64,000 nt of DNA from Paraburkholderia edwinii (GTDB lineage Bacteria; Pseudomonadota; Gammaproteobacteria; Burkholderiales; Burkholderiaceae). The DNA lies in NCBI RefSeq assembly GCF_019428685.1, contig NZ_CP080095.1, positions 992,001 to 1,056,000 of the forward strand. Reading direction: 5' to 3'. Positions within the stretch are counted from its first letter, which is position 1, and the number at the start of each line of letters is the position of its first letter. A program made the position numbers and the translations under genes. Positions 1 to 10,543 of the stretch are shown here, piece by piece. Under the pieces are notes generated by a model. It did no database searches, had not been told where the DNA came from, and was given only the letters and a program-made list of their open reading frames with translations.

Positions 1-208
1 CCAGCCGGATCTTGAACTCGCGGAAGCCCGAAAAGCCGAGCGCATGGCAGAAGCGCGCGATTGTCGGCTGGCTCACGCCCGCGCGCGCCGCGACTTCCGT
101 CATCGACAGATCGAGCACTTCGCGCGGCGCCTCGATCACGTAGTCGGCGAGCTTGCGTTCGGATGGGCGCAACTGGTCGCGCATCGCTTCCACCTGGGAC
201 AACATCAT
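1..208 (-). CDS. hexR: RpiR-family regulator, HexR-like (partial, N-terminus only)
   Basis: The window shows only the first 69 codons; the gene runs off the left edge. The visible part is the N-terminal helix-turn-helix domain of the RpiR family (MLSQVEAMRDQLRPSERKLA at the start, then VSQPTIARFCHALGFSGF in the recognition region). The sugar-phosphate-binding SIS domain would lie outside the window. It begins directly with the HTH, so it is not the glucokinase-RpiR fusion found in many Burkholderia. It is divergent from edd-eda, and two matching operators lie between them, so I infer it is HexR, the KDPG-responsive repressor of the Entner-Doudoroff genes. Two ATG codons are adjacent at the start; I used the outer one. 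Confidence 0.85.
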   Translation of the reverse strand, partial: MMLSQVEAMRDQLRPSERKLADYVIEAPREVLDLSMTEVAARAGVSQPTIARFCHALGFSGFREFKIRL

Positions 209-265
209 CGGAGAACTCGCACTATGCTGAAGAAACGAATGGACTATAGCTGATCAGCAGATTAG

Positions 266-279
266 GTACAAAAACTACA
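266..279. promoter_or_regulatory. Candidate HexR operator, hexR-proximal
   Basis: The sequence GTACAAAAACTACA reads TGTAGTTTTTGTAC on the minus strand, and its core matches the second site at 397-411 (TGTAGTTTTT then C/G-TA). It lies about 60 bp upstream of the regulator start, where a repressor could autoregulate. The assignment to HexR comes from context and from resemblance to the TGTA-rich palindromes described for HexR; it was not computed. Confidence 0.6.
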
Positions 280-387
280 TATCGCTGTATAGGTGATTTC
301 CCTGGGAAGCGGGCTGTTTTATCGAACGCCTTTGATAAAGCGGCTTATGAGCCGATCGACTGAATCTCGGATTCAGCATCGGCAACA

Positions 388-416
388 TTGATTCGATGTA
401 GTTTTTCTACTAAACT
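388..416 (+). promoter_or_regulatory. edd promoter with embedded HexR-type operator
   Basis: A sigma-70-like promoter is visible: TTGATT at 388-393, a 17-bp spacer, and TAAACT at 411-416, predicting a start near 423. The spacer and -10 edge are occupied by TGTAGTTTTTCTACT (397-411), an inverted repeat GTAG-N5-CTAC that matches the site at 266-279. A repressor bound here would block RNA polymerase directly. This fits control of edd-eda by the adjacent RpiR protein. Confidence 0.65.
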
Positions 417-524
417 CCCTGTGCACGGTCGGAAACGCAGGCCGTGTCCCCGCGATACCGAATCCGGCGCGAGCGCCTTCCGATGTGCGCATCCGCCCGC
501 CAGAGCGACGAAGGAGCATCATCG

Positions 525-2501
525 ATGGTTTCCCCGCATTCGCAATTGATGAAGGTCACGCGTCGCGTGATCGAGCGCAGCCAATCGACTCGCGACGCCT
601 ATCTGGCGCGCATCGAGCAGGCGCAGGGTCATTTCCCGGCGCGCGGCGCGCTGTCGTGCGCGAACCTCGCGCACGGTTTCGCCGGCCTCGAAGGCAACGA
701 CAAGTTCGCGATCAAGACGATCGCTCAGCCGAACATCGGCATCGTGTCCTCGTACAACGAGATGTTGTCCGCGCACGCGCCGTATAAAACATTCCCCGAC
801 ATCATCAAAGCCGCCGCGCGCGAAAACGGCGGCGTCGCGCAGTTCGCGGGCGGCGTGCCCGCGATGTGCGACGGCATCACGCAAGGCAACGCGGGCATGG
901 AACTGTCGCTCTTTTCGCGCGAAGTCATCGCGATGAGCACAGCCGTTGCGCTCACGCACAACATGTTCGATGCGGCGCTATGTCTTGGCGTGTGCGACAA
1001 GATCGTGCCGGGCCTGATGATCGGCGCGTTGCAGTTCGGCCACTTGCCGACCATCTTCGTGCCGGCCGGCCCGATGACGAGCGGCCTGTCGAACGACGAC
1101 AAGGCCAAGATCCGCCAGCAGTTCGCGACCGGTGGCTGCGATCGCGGCGCGCTGCTCGAGGCGGAAGCGGCCGCGTACCACAGCCACGGCACCTGCACGT
1201 TCTACGGCACCGCCAACAGCAATCAGATGCTGATGGAAGTGATGGGCATGCATCTGCCCGGCTCGGCGTTCGTGCATCCGCATACGCCGCTGCGCGATGC
1301 GCTGACCGCGCAGGCCGCCCGCCGCGTGCTCGATCTCACGGTCGATCGCGGCCACTACATGCCGATCGGTCATGTGGTCGACGAGAAGGCGGTTGTGAAC
1401 GGCATCGTGGCGTTGCTCGCAACCGGTGGTTCGACGAACCACACGCTGCACCTCGTCGCGATCGCGCGCGCGGCGGGCATCATCATCGATTGGGATGACT
1501 TCGACACGCTGTCGCAAGCCGTGCCGCTGCTCGCGAAGGTCTATCCGAACGGCAAGGCCGACGTGAATCACTTCCATGCGGCCGGCGGCGTGGCGTTCCT
1601 CGTGCGCAATCTGCTCGAAGGCGGTCTGCTGCACGAAGATGTGAACACCGTCGCGGGCAAGGGCCTCTCGCACTACACGCAGGAGCCGAAGCTGATCGAC
1701 GGCAAGCTGACGTGGGTGCCGGGCGCGCACGAAAGCCACGACACGAAGGTGCTGCGCAGTATCAAGGAGCCGTTCCAGCCCGACGGCGGCCTGCGTCTGA
1801 TGCAAGGCAAGCTCGGCCGCGGCGTGATCAAGATTTCCGCGGTTGCGCACGAGCATCGCGCGGTGAAAGCGCCCGCGATAGTGTTCGACTCGCAGGAAGC
1901 CGTGCAGGAAGCATTCGATAACGGCGAACTGAAGCGCGATTTCGTCGCGGTCGTGCGCTTCCAGGGCGCGCGTGCAAACGGTATGCCCGAGCTGCATCGT
2001 TTGACGCCGTTGCTCGGCGTGCTGCAGGATCAGGGTTTCCATGTGGCGCTCGTCACCGATGGCCGTATGTCCGGTGCATCGGGCAAGGTGCCCGCGGTGA
2101 TTCACGTATCGCCTGAAGCGTTATTGCAAGGCCCGCTCGGCAAGGTGCGCACCGGCGACACGATCGTGATCGACGCGGAAGCCGGCGTGCTCGACATCGA
2201 GATCGACGCAGCCGAATGGGAGGCGCGTCCGCTTGCCGTGTGCCACCACCAGGCGGAAAACGAAGTGGGCTTCGGTCGCGAGCTGTTCGGCGTGTTCCGC
2301 GCGGCGGCGGCGCCGGCAGAGCTCGGCGCATCGGTGTTCGGTCCGCTCGTCGGCGAAGCCGCGCATTACGACGGCGCACAAGCAAGCGGCCACGGCCACG
2401 GCGCGAAGGCGGGCGCTTCAGCATCGACAGACCACGAGGCGAAAAAGCACGCCTCTGCACAAGCCACGCACGCGCAATCCAGCCACGCAATGCACAAGTA
2501 A
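525..2501 (+). CDS. edd: Phosphogluconate dehydratase
   Basis: Edd dehydrates 6-phosphogluconate to 2-keto-3-deoxy-6-phosphogluconate (KDPG), the first committed Entner-Doudoroff step. The 658-residue product belongs to the IlvD/Edd family and shows the signature CDKIVPG around residue 157 and [13 protein letters not shown] around Cys224, the usual iron-sulfur cysteines. The start follows AAGGAG by 8 bases and gives an N-terminus like other Edd proteins ([20 protein letters not shown]). The family is usually just over 600 residues. The excess is a low-complexity Ala/His/Lys-rich tail over about the last 45 residues, ending SHAMHK. The eda start lies 11 bases after the stop, so the two genes form an operon. 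Confidence 0.97.
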   Translation: MVSPHSQLMKVTRRVIERSQSTRDAYLARIEQAQGHFPARGALSCANLAHGFAGLEGNDKFAIKTIAQPNIGIVSSYNEMLSAHAPYKTFPDIIKAAARENGGVAQFAGGVPAMCDGITQGNAGMELSLFSREVIAMSTAVALTHNMFDAALCLGVCDKIVPGLMIGALQFGHLPTIFVPAGPMTSGLSNDDKAKIRQQFATGGCDRGALLEAEAAAYHSHGTCTFYGTANSNQMLMEVMGMHLPGSAFVHPHTPLRDALTAQAARRVLDLTVDRGHYMPIGHVVDEKAVVNGIVALLATGGSTNHTLHLVAIARAAGIIIDWDDFDTLSQAVPLLAKVYPNGKADVNHFHAAGGVAFLVRNLLEGGLLHEDVNTVAGKGLSHYTQEPKLIDGKLTWVPGAHESHDTKVLRSIKEPFQPDGGLRLMQGKLGRGVIKISAVAHEHRAVKAPAIVFDSQEAVQEAFDNGELKRDFVAVVRFQGARANGMPELHRLTPLLGVLQDQGFHVALVTDGRMSGASGKVPAVIHVSPEALLQGPLGKVRTGDTIVIDAEAGVLDIEIDAAEWEARPLAVCHHQAENEVGFGRELFGVFRAAAAPAELGASVFGPLVGEAAHYDGAQASGHGHGAKAGASASTDHEAKKHASAQATHAQSSHAMHK

Positions 2502-2512
2502 GGAGTGTGACC

Positions 2513-3148
2513 ATGACGTCAAAGACAGTAAGCGACATCGTTCGGCTGGGCCCCGTCATTCCGGTGCTCGCATTCGATTCGGTCGAGCAGGGCGAGCACG
2601 TGTCGCGTGCGTTGCATGCGGGCGGCGTAAAAGTGCTCGAAATCACGCTGCGCACCGAATCGGGTTTGAAAGCGATCGAGCGCGCAAGCCAGCTGGCGGA
2701 AGATATCGTCGTCGGTGTCGGCACGATCACGAGGCCCGAGCAATGCGCGCTGGCGAAGAAAGCCGGTGCGCAGTTCGGTGTGTCGCCGGGACTCACGAAA
2801 GACATGCACAAGGCCGCGCAGGATGCCGGACTGCCGCTGCTGCCCGGCGTGATGACGCCGACCGACATCATCGTCGCGCTCGAACTCGGCTATGAGATCG
2901 TGAAGTTTTTCCCCGCGCAGCAAGCAGGCGGCGTGCCGATGCTGCAAGCGTTTCACGGTCCGTTCCCGACGCTCAAGTTCTGTCCGACCGGCGGCATCAC
3001 GGCTGAATCGGCGCCGAATTTTCTCGCGCTGCCGAACGTGGTCTGCGTCGGCGGCTCGTGGCTCACGCCGAAGGCCGCGCTCGCGGCGCAGAACTGGGAT
3101 GAAGTGACGCGTCTTGCACGTGCCGCGACCGCGCTCGCCGCACATTGA
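2513..3148 (+). CDS. eda: KDPG/KHG aldolase
   Basis: Eda cleaves KDPG to pyruvate and glyceraldehyde 3-phosphate, completing the Entner-Doudoroff pathway begun by the upstream gene. The 211-residue protein is a class I aldolase with EITLRT (general base Glu44) and KFFPAQ (Schiff-base Lys131), at positions matching the characterised enterobacterial enzyme. The start is chosen because the edd stop overlaps an AAGGAG ribosome binding site and the family N-terminus begins here. A strong intrinsic terminator follows 64 bases after the stop. Confidence 0.97.
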   Translation: MTSKTVSDIVRLGPVIPVLAFDSVEQGEHVSRALHAGGVKVLEITLRTESGLKAIERASQLAEDIVVGVGTITRPEQCALAKKAGAQFGVSPGLTKDMHKAAQDAGLPLLPGVMTPTDIIVALELGYEIVKFFPAQQAGGVPMLQAFHGPFPTLKFCPTGGITAESAPNFLALPNVVCVGGSWLTPKAALAAQNWDEVTRLARAATALAAH

Positions 3149-3212
3149 TGTGAGGGCAATGCGTTTTTACCGTTGATCTAGCCTGAGCATCGGTTTCTGC
3201 AGTACGCACGAA

Positions 3213-3256
3213 GCCTCGCCGAGTCAGCCGTATGGCTGCGAAGGCGAGGCTTTTTT
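3213..3256 (+). terminator. Intrinsic terminator after edd-eda
   Basis: GCCTCGCC (3213-3220) pairs perfectly with GGCGAGGC (3243-3250). A nested CAGCC/GGCTG stem lies inside, and the hairpin is followed by six T at 3251-3256. It separates edd-eda from gntT. Confidence 0.9.
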
Positions 3257-3352
3257 ACGCGCACACAGTAAAATTCGCGTCCTGGTACGCGACGTGCAGC
3301 CGCACTCTCCGACACCCTGCATTCAAAATCAATAACGCATAGGAGGAGCTTT

Positions 3353-4738
3353 ATGGAAGCTGTCCACGGCAGCATGCTGCTGGTCTACGGCGTGATCGCG
3401 ATCGCAGTTCTGATCCTGATGATCACGCGCTTCAAGGTCTATCCATTCCTCGTCCTGATCATCGTTTCCTTGCTGCTCGGGCTCGCTGCCGGTATGCCGG
3501 CCGGGTCGATCGTCAAATCGTTCGAAACGGGCAACGGCAATACGCTTGGGCATATCGCGATCGTCGTCGGCCTCGGCACGATGCTTGGCAAGATGATGGC
3601 CGAATCGGGCGGCGCCGAGCGCATCGCCACCACGCTAATTCGCTGGTTCGGCGAAAAGAACATTCACTGGGCGATGATGTTCGTCGCGATCATCGTCGGT
3701 TTGCCGGTGTTCTTCGAAGTGGGCTTCGTGCTGCTGATTCCGATTGCCTTCAACGTTGCGAAGCGCACGGGCAAATCGCTGCTGCTGATCGGCCTGCCGA
3801 TGGTCGCGGGTTTGTCGGTCGTGCACGGGCTGATTCCGCCGCACCCGGCCGCCTTGCTCGCGGTGCAGGCGTATCACGCGGATATCGGCAGAACGATTGT
3901 GTATGGGTTGATCGTCGGTGTGCCGACGGCGATCGTTGCCGGGCCGCTATTCGCGTTGCTGATTCACCGTCACATCACGTTGCCGGAAAACAATCCGCTC
4001 GCTGCACAGTTCATCGCGAAGTTCGACGATCAGAGCGGTGATCATGACAAGAAGCGTGAAGAGTGCGACTTGCCGGGTTTCGGTGTCACACTCTTCACGA
4101 TCCTGCTGCCGGTCATCCTGATGCTGATCGGCAGCTGGGCCGATCTTGTCACGACGCCGAAGACGCTCGCGAATGATCTGTTGCACTTCATCGGCAATAC
4201 GGATGTCGCGCTGCTGATCGCGGTGCTCGTCAGCTTCTGGACGTTCGGTGCGCAGCGCGGCTTCAATCGCGAGCAGATCCAGAAATTTTGCGGTGAATGT
4301 CTCGCGCCGATCGCGGGGATCACGCTGATCGTCGGAGCGGGCGGCGGGTTCGGCCGCGTGCTGATGGATAGCGGTATTTCGAAGCAGATCGTCGACACGG
4401 CGACGTCCGCGCATCTGTCGCCGCTGTTGCTCGGATGGTTGGTGGCCGCGCTGATTCGCCTCGCGACCGGTTCCGCAACCGTCGCGATGACGACGGCCTG
4501 CGGCATCGTCGCGCCGATCGCGTCCGCGGGTGCGGTCGCCGTCAAGCCGGAACTGCTTGTGCTCGCAACCGGCTCAGGCTCTCTGATTTTCTCGCACGTC
4601 AACGATGGCGGCTTCTGGCTGATCAAGGAGTATTTCGGAATGACGGTCGGTCAAACGTTCAAGACGTGGTCGCTGTGCGAGACCATCATTTCGGTGCTAG
4701 GTTTGGGACTAACCTTCGCATTGGCGGCCGTCCTGTAA
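3353..4738 (+). CDS. gntT: Gluconate:H+ symporter, GntP family
   Basis: This 461-residue polytopic inner-membrane protein belongs to the GntP family of gluconate permeases. It has about a dozen hydrophobic segments and the family region GLSVVHGLIPPHPA around residues 155-170. Gluconate taken up here would be phosphorylated by the next gene product and enter the Entner-Doudoroff pathway encoded upstream. A good ribosome binding site (AGGAGG) precedes the ATG. The gene starts about 100 bp after the eda terminator, so it probably has its own promoter. The symbol gntT/gntP is by family; the exact substrate (gluconate or a related sugar acid) is inferred from gntK next door. Confidence 0.9.
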   Translation: MEAVHGSMLLVYGVIAIAVLILMITRFKVYPFLVLIIVSLLLGLAAGMPAGSIVKSFETGNGNTLGHIAIVVGLGTMLGKMMAESGGAERIATTLIRWFGEKNIHWAMMFVAIIVGLPVFFEVGFVLLIPIAFNVAKRTGKSLLLIGLPMVAGLSVVHGLIPPHPAALLAVQAYHADIGRTIVYGLIVGVPTAIVAGPLFALLIHRHITLPENNPLAAQFIAKFDDQSGDHDKKREECDLPGFGVTLFTILLPVILMLIGSWADLVTTPKTLANDLLHFIGNTDVALLIAVLVSFWTFGAQRGFNREQIQKFCGECLAPIAGITLIVGAGGGFGRVLMDSGISKQIVDTATSAHLSPLLLGWLVAALIRLATGSATVAMTTACGIVAPIASAGAVAVKPELLVLATGSGSLIFSHVNDGGFWLIKEYFGMTVGQTFKTWSLCETIISVLGLGLTFALAAVL

Positions 4739-4748
4739 GGAGTGTTCG

Positions 4749-5243
4749 ATGATTCTGATTGCGATGGGCGTGTCGGGCGCCGGCAAAACGCGGATTGGCG
4801 AGTTGCTCGCCGAGCGGTTGCATTGCGACTTCACCGATGGCGACGCGTTTCACAGCGCGGCGAACAAGGCGAAGATGCACAAAGGCATTCCACTGACCGA
4901 CGACGACCGCTGGCCGTGGCTGAAGACAATACGCGCGGCGATCGAAGAAAAGCAGCATGCGCACGAGACGGCGGTGTTCACGTGCTCGTCGCTCAAACGC
5001 GCGTATCGCGACATCTTGCGCGCGGGTGACAAGGATGTGTGCTTTGTCTATCTGAAGGGAACGCGCGAAGTACTGCAGGAGCGGTTGTCGACTCGTACCG
5101 GGCACTTCTTCGACCCGTCGCTATTGCAGAGCCAGCTCGAGACGCTCGAAGAGCCGAACGAAGATGAAGCGATTACGGTGAGTATCGATCTGACGCCGGA
5201 GCAGATTGTCGATGAGGTGATTGATCGGCTGAAGATGCGTTAG
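4749..5243 (+). CDS. gntK: Gluconokinase
   Basis: GntK phosphorylates gluconate to 6-phosphogluconate with ATP, feeding Edd. The 164-residue length is typical of the family. A P-loop GVSGAGKT lies at residues 7-14, followed by the expected DGDAFH and CSSLKRAYRD segments. The start lies 10 bases after the gntT stop with GGAG overlapping the gap, so the two genes are co-transcribed. An efficient terminator follows. Confidence 0.95.
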   Translation: MILIAMGVSGAGKTRIGELLAERLHCDFTDGDAFHSAANKAKMHKGIPLTDDDRWPWLKTIRAAIEEKQHAHETAVFTCSSLKRAYRDILRAGDKDVCFVYLKGTREVLQERLSTRTGHFFDPSLLQSQLETLEEPNEDEAITVSIDLTPEQIVDEVIDRLKMR

Positions 5244-5272
5244 CCCTCGTGCGGGGTCCATAGATAAAAATT

Positions 5273-5292
5273 GAGCCGCCCTTGGGCGGCTC
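5273..5292. terminator. Shared bidirectional terminator, gntK / purB
   Basis: GAGCCGCC (5273-5280) and GGCGGCTC (5285-5292) form a perfect 8-bp stem around CTTG. On the minus strand the stem is followed by ATTTTTAT, and on the plus strand by ATTTCTCTT. It therefore serves both convergent genes and is stronger for purB. Confidence 0.85.
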
Positions 5293-5299
5293 ATTTCTC

Positions 5300-6766
<1,467 letters not shown>

Positions 6767-6861
6767 TTAAGCCCGTCGTTAGTCCCATTGGCTTGCCGGG
6801 CCGCCGCTAGAATGCTGACTTCGCCGGACTTCCTTTTTCCCCGGCGCCCATAGGCTCGCGC

Positions 6862-7821
6862 ATGGAACTGAAATGGCTCGAAGACTTCGTGTCGCTCGCG
6901 GAAACCCGCAGCTTCAGCCGCTCCGCTGAACTGCGGCACGTCACGCAGCCGGCATTTTCGCGCCGCATCCAGGCGCTCGAAGCGTGGCTCGGCACGGAGC
7001 TGATCGACCGCTCGGTGTATCCGACGCGTCTGACCAACGCCGGCCAGGTGTTCTACGAGCAGGCGCTCGCGATGCTGTCGCAGTTCCACGAAGCGCGCAC
7101 GCTGTTGCGCGGCCACACGGCGACGCCCGCCGCGACGATCGAATTCGCGGTGCCGCATACGCTATCGCTTACGTACTTTCCGCGCTGGCTGCAGCGCATC
7201 GAGGCGCAACTCGGGCCGATCCATACGCGCTTGCGCGCCCTCAACGTACACGATGCGGTGTTGTCGCTCGTCGAAGGCGGTTGCGATGTCGTCATGGGTT
7301 ATCACCATCCGAGCCATCCGGTCGCGCTCGATCCGGCCCGTTACGACATGTTGACGCTCGGCCACGAGCCGATCAGTCCTTTCTCGGCGCCGGGCCGCGC
7401 GGGGCGCGCGCGTCACACGCTGCCGGGCACGCCGGATGCGCCCGCACCATACCTGTCGTATACGCCGAACGCCTATCTGGGTCGCATGACCGAGGTGATT
7501 ATCTCGAACGCGCCCCAGCGTCTGTATCTCGACCGTGTGTACGAGACCGACATGGCGGAAGGACTGAAAGCGATGGCGCTGGCCGGACACGGCATCGCAT
7601 TTCTTCCGCATAGCGCCGTCGAAGACGCGGTCGCCGACGGCCGCCTGATCCGGCTGGACCGCGCGACGCGCGGCAGCGGCACGTTAGGCCAGTTCACGTT
7701 GACAATGGAGATCCGCCTCTATCGCGACAAGCTCGCCGTACAAGGCGACGATCCGCGGCATACGCTGATCCGGGCGCTGTGGGACGTGGTAGAGGCTGAG
7801 TTGGCGCAAGACGCCAGCTGA
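6862..7821 (+). CDS. LysR-family regulator, HypT-like
   Basis: This is a 319-residue LysR-type regulator with an N-terminal winged HTH (SRSAELRHVTQPAFSRRIQ around residues 18-36) and a C-terminal effector domain. From memory of the family, the closest characterised relative looks like E. coli HypT/YjiE, the hypochlorite-responsive regulator. Shared features are the N-terminal WL-DF pattern and the effector-domain segments YLGRMTEVII and GLKAMALAGHGIAFLP. The gene is divergent from purB and lies 195 bp upstream of gdhA in the same orientation. Its target is not shown by the sequence; gdhA or a distant stress regulon are both possible. Confidence 0.85.
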   Translation: MELKWLEDFVSLAETRSFSRSAELRHVTQPAFSRRIQALEAWLGTELIDRSVYPTRLTNAGQVFYEQALAMLSQFHEARTLLRGHTATPAATIEFAVPHTLSLTYFPRWLQRIEAQLGPIHTRLRALNVHDAVLSLVEGGCDVVMGYHHPSHPVALDPARYDMLTLGHEPISPFSAPGRAGRARHTLPGTPDAPAPYLSYTPNAYLGRMTEVIISNAPQRLYLDRVYETDMAEGLKAMALAGHGIAFLPHSAVEDAVADGRLIRLDRATRGSGTLGQFTLTMEIRLYRDKLAVQGDDPRHTLIRALWDVVEAELAQDAS

Positions 7822-7919
7822 TCGATGTAACGCACACACACGGGAACAAAGCGTAGGCGACGGCAAGCAAGGGCAGACAAACACCGCCGTCAGCAACAGC
7901 ATTTTGCGCGTTCCCAAAG

Positions 7920-7940
7920 GTTATGCATAAAAAACATAAC
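7920..7940. promoter_or_regulatory. Inverted repeat upstream of gdhA
   Basis: GTTATG (7920-7925) and CATAAC (7935-7940) flank a 9-base A-rich spacer about 77 bp upstream of the gdhA start. It has the size and position of an operator. No regulator can be assigned from sequence alone; the LysR gene just upstream is one candidate. Confidence 0.4.
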
Positions 7941-8016
7941 GGGATGATCAAACGGCATTGGCCTTCACCGAGGCGATTTTCGACAATGGCGTCATTCGTT
8001 GAGCGTCGGAGTCTTC

Positions 8017-9321
8017 ATGTCATCCCAATCGAAGTTCGAAACATCGCCGGAAGCATTGCCCTCCTATCTGCATAAAGACGACCTCGGCCCGTGGGGCAAC
8101 TATCTGCGCCAGGTCGACCGCGTCGCACCGTACCTCGGTACCCAATCGCGCTGGATCGAGACGCTGAAGCGTCCCAAGCGCATCCTGATCGTCGATGTAC
8201 CGATTGAACTCGATAACGGCACGGTTGCCCATTTCGAAGGCTACCGTGTGCAGCACAACGTATCGCGTGGTCCCGGCAAGGGCGGCGTGCGTTATCACCA
8301 GGATGTGACGCTGTCGGAAGTCATGGCGCTGTCCGCCTGGATGTCGGTAAAGAATGCGGCCGTCAATGTGCCGTACGGCGGCGCGAAGGGCGGCATCCGC
8401 GTCGACCCGCGCAAGCTGTCGCGTGGCGAACTCGAGCGCATGACGCGCCGCTACACGAGCGAAATCGGCATCATCATCGGGCCGAACACCGATATTCCCG
8501 CGCCGGACGTGAACACGAACGAGCAGATCATGGCGTGGATGATGGACACGTACTCGATGAACCAGGGCCAGACGGCCACGGGCGTGGTGACCGGCAAGCC
8601 GATCACGCTCGGCGGGTCGCTCGGCCGCCGCGAAGCGACGGGCCGCGGCGTGTTCGTGGTCGGCTGCGAAGCGGCGCGGCGCACCGGCGTGTCGATCGAA
8701 GGCGCGCGCATCGCGGTGCAGGGCTTCGGCAATGTCGGCGGTATCGCGGCGCGGCTCTTCCAGGAGGCGGGGGCAAAAATCGTCGCCGTGCAGGACCACA
8801 CGGGCACCCTGCATAAATCGACCGGCATCGATGCGGGCGCGCTGCTCGAGCACGTTGCGAAGACCGGCGGTATCGGCGGCTTCCGTGAAGCGGACACCAT
8901 TGCCAGCGACGACTTCTGGTCCATCGAATCGGACATCCTGATTCCGGCCGCGCTCGAAAACCAGATCACCGAGAAGAACGCGCCGAAAATTCGCACGAAA
9001 ATCGTCGTGGAAGGCGCAAACGGCCCGACCACGACCGCGGCCGACGACATCCTGCACGACAAGGGCGTGCTCGTCATTCCCGATGTGGTCGCGAATGCGG
9101 GCGGCGTGACCGTCTCGTACTTCGAATGGGTGCAGGATTTCTCGAGCTTCTTCTGGACCGAGAACGAGATCAACGAGCGGCTCGAGCGCGTCATGCGCGA
9201 GGCATTTGCCGCGGTCTGGCAGGTCGCGGATGAGCAGAAGGTCTCGGTGCGCACCGCGGCGTTTATCGTCGCGTGCAAACGGATTCTGATGGCGCGCGAG
9301 ATGCGCGGGCTTTACCCCTGA
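8017..9321 (+). CDS. gdhA: Glu/Leu/Phe/Val-type dehydrogenase (glutamate dehydrogenase)
   Basis: The enzyme interconverts glutamate with 2-oxoglutarate and ammonia. The 434-residue protein has GPGKGGVR (residues 86-93), the catalytic motif PYGGAKGG (119-126) and the dinucleotide-binding VQGFGNVGG in its C-terminal half. The start is placed at ATG 8017, five bases after GGAG; a TTG six codons upstream is less likely. It is followed by the glutamate/aspartate transporter operon, so the region couples uptake and deamination of glutamate. Whether it prefers NAD or NADP cannot be read reliably. Confidence 0.93.
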   Translation: MSSQSKFETSPEALPSYLHKDDLGPWGNYLRQVDRVAPYLGTQSRWIETLKRPKRILIVDVPIELDNGTVAHFEGYRVQHNVSRGPGKGGVRYHQDVTLSEVMALSAWMSVKNAAVNVPYGGAKGGIRVDPRKLSRGELERMTRRYTSEIGIIIGPNTDIPAPDVNTNEQIMAWMMDTYSMNQGQTATGVVTGKPITLGGSLGRREATGRGVFVVGCEAARRTGVSIEGARIAVQGFGNVGGIAARLFQEAGAKIVAVQDHTGTLHKSTGIDAGALLEHVAKTGGIGGFREADTIASDDFWSIESDILIPAALENQITEKNAPKIRTKIVVEGANGPTTTAADDILHDKGVLVIPDVVANAGGVTVSYFEWVQDFSSFFWTENEINERLERVMREAFAAVWQVADEQKVSVRTAAFIVACKRILMAREMRGLYP

Positions 9322-9372
9322 TGCACCCCTGAAGTACCTCTGATGGGCGGCTTCGGCCGGGATTTAATTTTT

Positions 9373-9387
9373 CACAAACGGTTTGTG
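9373..9387. promoter_or_regulatory. Perfect 15-bp palindrome between gdhA and gltI
   Basis: CACAAAC-G-GTTTGTG is a perfect inverted repeat 52 bp after gdhA. It lacks a following T-run and precedes the terminator at 9418, so it is not itself an intrinsic terminator. It may be an operator or part of the gdhA 3' end. Confidence 0.35.
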
Positions 9388-9417
9388 CACGATTCTGTAT
9401 GATCGCGCACACTGCAG

Positions 9418-9449
9418 GCGGACGGCGTTGTAAGATGCCGTCCGCTTTT
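9418..9449 (+). terminator. Intrinsic terminator after gdhA
   Basis: GCGGACGGC (9418-9426) pairs perfectly with GCCGTCCGC (9437-9445) and is followed by TTTT. It separates gdhA transcription from gltI. Confidence 0.8.
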
Positions 9450-9602
9450 GCGTATGCGTTCCGTAGGGGCTGCGCGCGGGGCGCAATACCGGACACAGTG
9501 CTGGATTTACGCAACATTTGCGTCCAAACATGGTTAACGACCATTCTTTCAAAATAGTTACTTTGATACACTTGCGCCGGTATTTGCCAAGGAGACTTAC
9601 AA

Positions 9603-10508
9603 ATGAAGGTTAAAAAAGCTGCACTGCTTCTCGCGACTGTCGGACTGTTTTCGGGTTTGTTCACGGCGGGCGCTCAGGCGCAGGACGCCGGCACGCTGAA
9701 GAAGATCAAGGACACGGGCGTTATCTCGCTGGGTCACCGCGAATCGTCGATTCCCTTTTCGTACTATGACGATAAGCAGAATGTGGTCGGTTACTCGCAG
9801 GAATTCGCGCTCAAGGTAGTCGAGGCCGTCAAGGTGAAGCTGAATATGCCGAACCTGAAGGTGAAGCTCACGCCGGTGACGTCGCAAAACCGCATTCCGC
9901 TCGTGCAGAACGGCACGATCGACCTCGAGTGCGGCTCGACCACGAACAACCTTGAGCGCCAGCAGCAGGTCGCATTCTCGAACACGATCTTCGTGATCGG
10001 TACGCGCCTGATGACGAAGAAAGACTCCGGCATCAAGGACTTCCCGGACCTGAAGGGCAAGACGGTCGTGACGACGGCCGGCACCACGTCCGAGCGCCTG
10101 CTTCGCAAGATGAATCAGGACAAGGACATGGGCATGAACATCATCAGCGCGAAGGATCACGGCGAATCGTTCCTGACGCTGTCGACGGGCCGTGCCGCCG
10201 CGTTCATGATGGACGACGCGCTGCTCGCAGGCGAGCGCGCGAAGTCGAACAACCCGAACGACTTCGTGATCGTCGGCACGCCGCAATCGCATGAAGCGTA
10301 CGGCTGCATGCTGCGCAAGAACGATCCGGAATTCAAGAAGGTGGTCGACGATGCGATCGCGAAGCTCGAAACGTCGGGCGACGCCAATCCGATCTACAAG
10401 AAGTGGTTCGAATCGCCGATTCCGCCGAAGGGCCTGAACCTGAACTTCCCGGAAAGCGACGATATCAAGGCTCTGTACAAGAGCCCGAACGACAAGGCAA
10501 TCGACTAA
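9603..10508 (+). CDS. gltI: Glutamate/aspartate ABC transporter, periplasmic binding protein
   Basis: This 301-residue type-3 extracellular solute-binding protein has a clear signal peptide; cleavage is expected after AGAQA near residue 26. It would capture glutamate and aspartate in the periplasm for the GltJK permease and GltL ATPase encoded next. The start follows AAGGAG. The mature protein carries family segments such as GHRESSIPFSYYD, QNRIPLVQNG and LECGSTTNN. A second paralogue lies at 17915. A hairpin with a T-run right after this gene probably limits read-through, so that more binding protein than permease is made. Confidence 0.95.
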   Translation: MKVKKAALLLATVGLFSGLFTAGAQAQDAGTLKKIKDTGVISLGHRESSIPFSYYDDKQNVVGYSQEFALKVVEAVKVKLNMPNLKVKLTPVTSQNRIPLVQNGTIDLECGSTTNNLERQQQVAFSNTIFVIGTRLMTKKDSGIKDFPDLKGKTVVTTAGTTSERLLRKMNQDKDMGMNIISAKDHGESFLTLSTGRAAAFMMDDALLAGERAKSNNPNDFVIVGTPQSHEAYGCMLRKNDPEFKKVVDDAIAKLETSGDANPIYKKWFESPIPPKGLNLNFPESDDIKALYKSPNDKAID

Positions 10509-10543
10509 GGTCGATCAACCGTTACCGTCGCAACGTGTTGAAC

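Larger units (their letters stand above)
209..524. other. Divergent hexR-edd intergenic region
   Basis: This 316-bp stretch is AT-richer than its surroundings. It holds two near-identical operator-like sequences and a well-spaced promoter for edd, listed separately. No credible gene is present on either strand. The ribosome binding site AAGGAG of edd is at 511-516. Confidence 0.7.

Noticed and set aside
978..2105. 375-codon minus-strand frame inside edd
   Set aside because: It is an antisense shadow of a clear Edd protein, with typical Arg/His-rich composition and no motifs.
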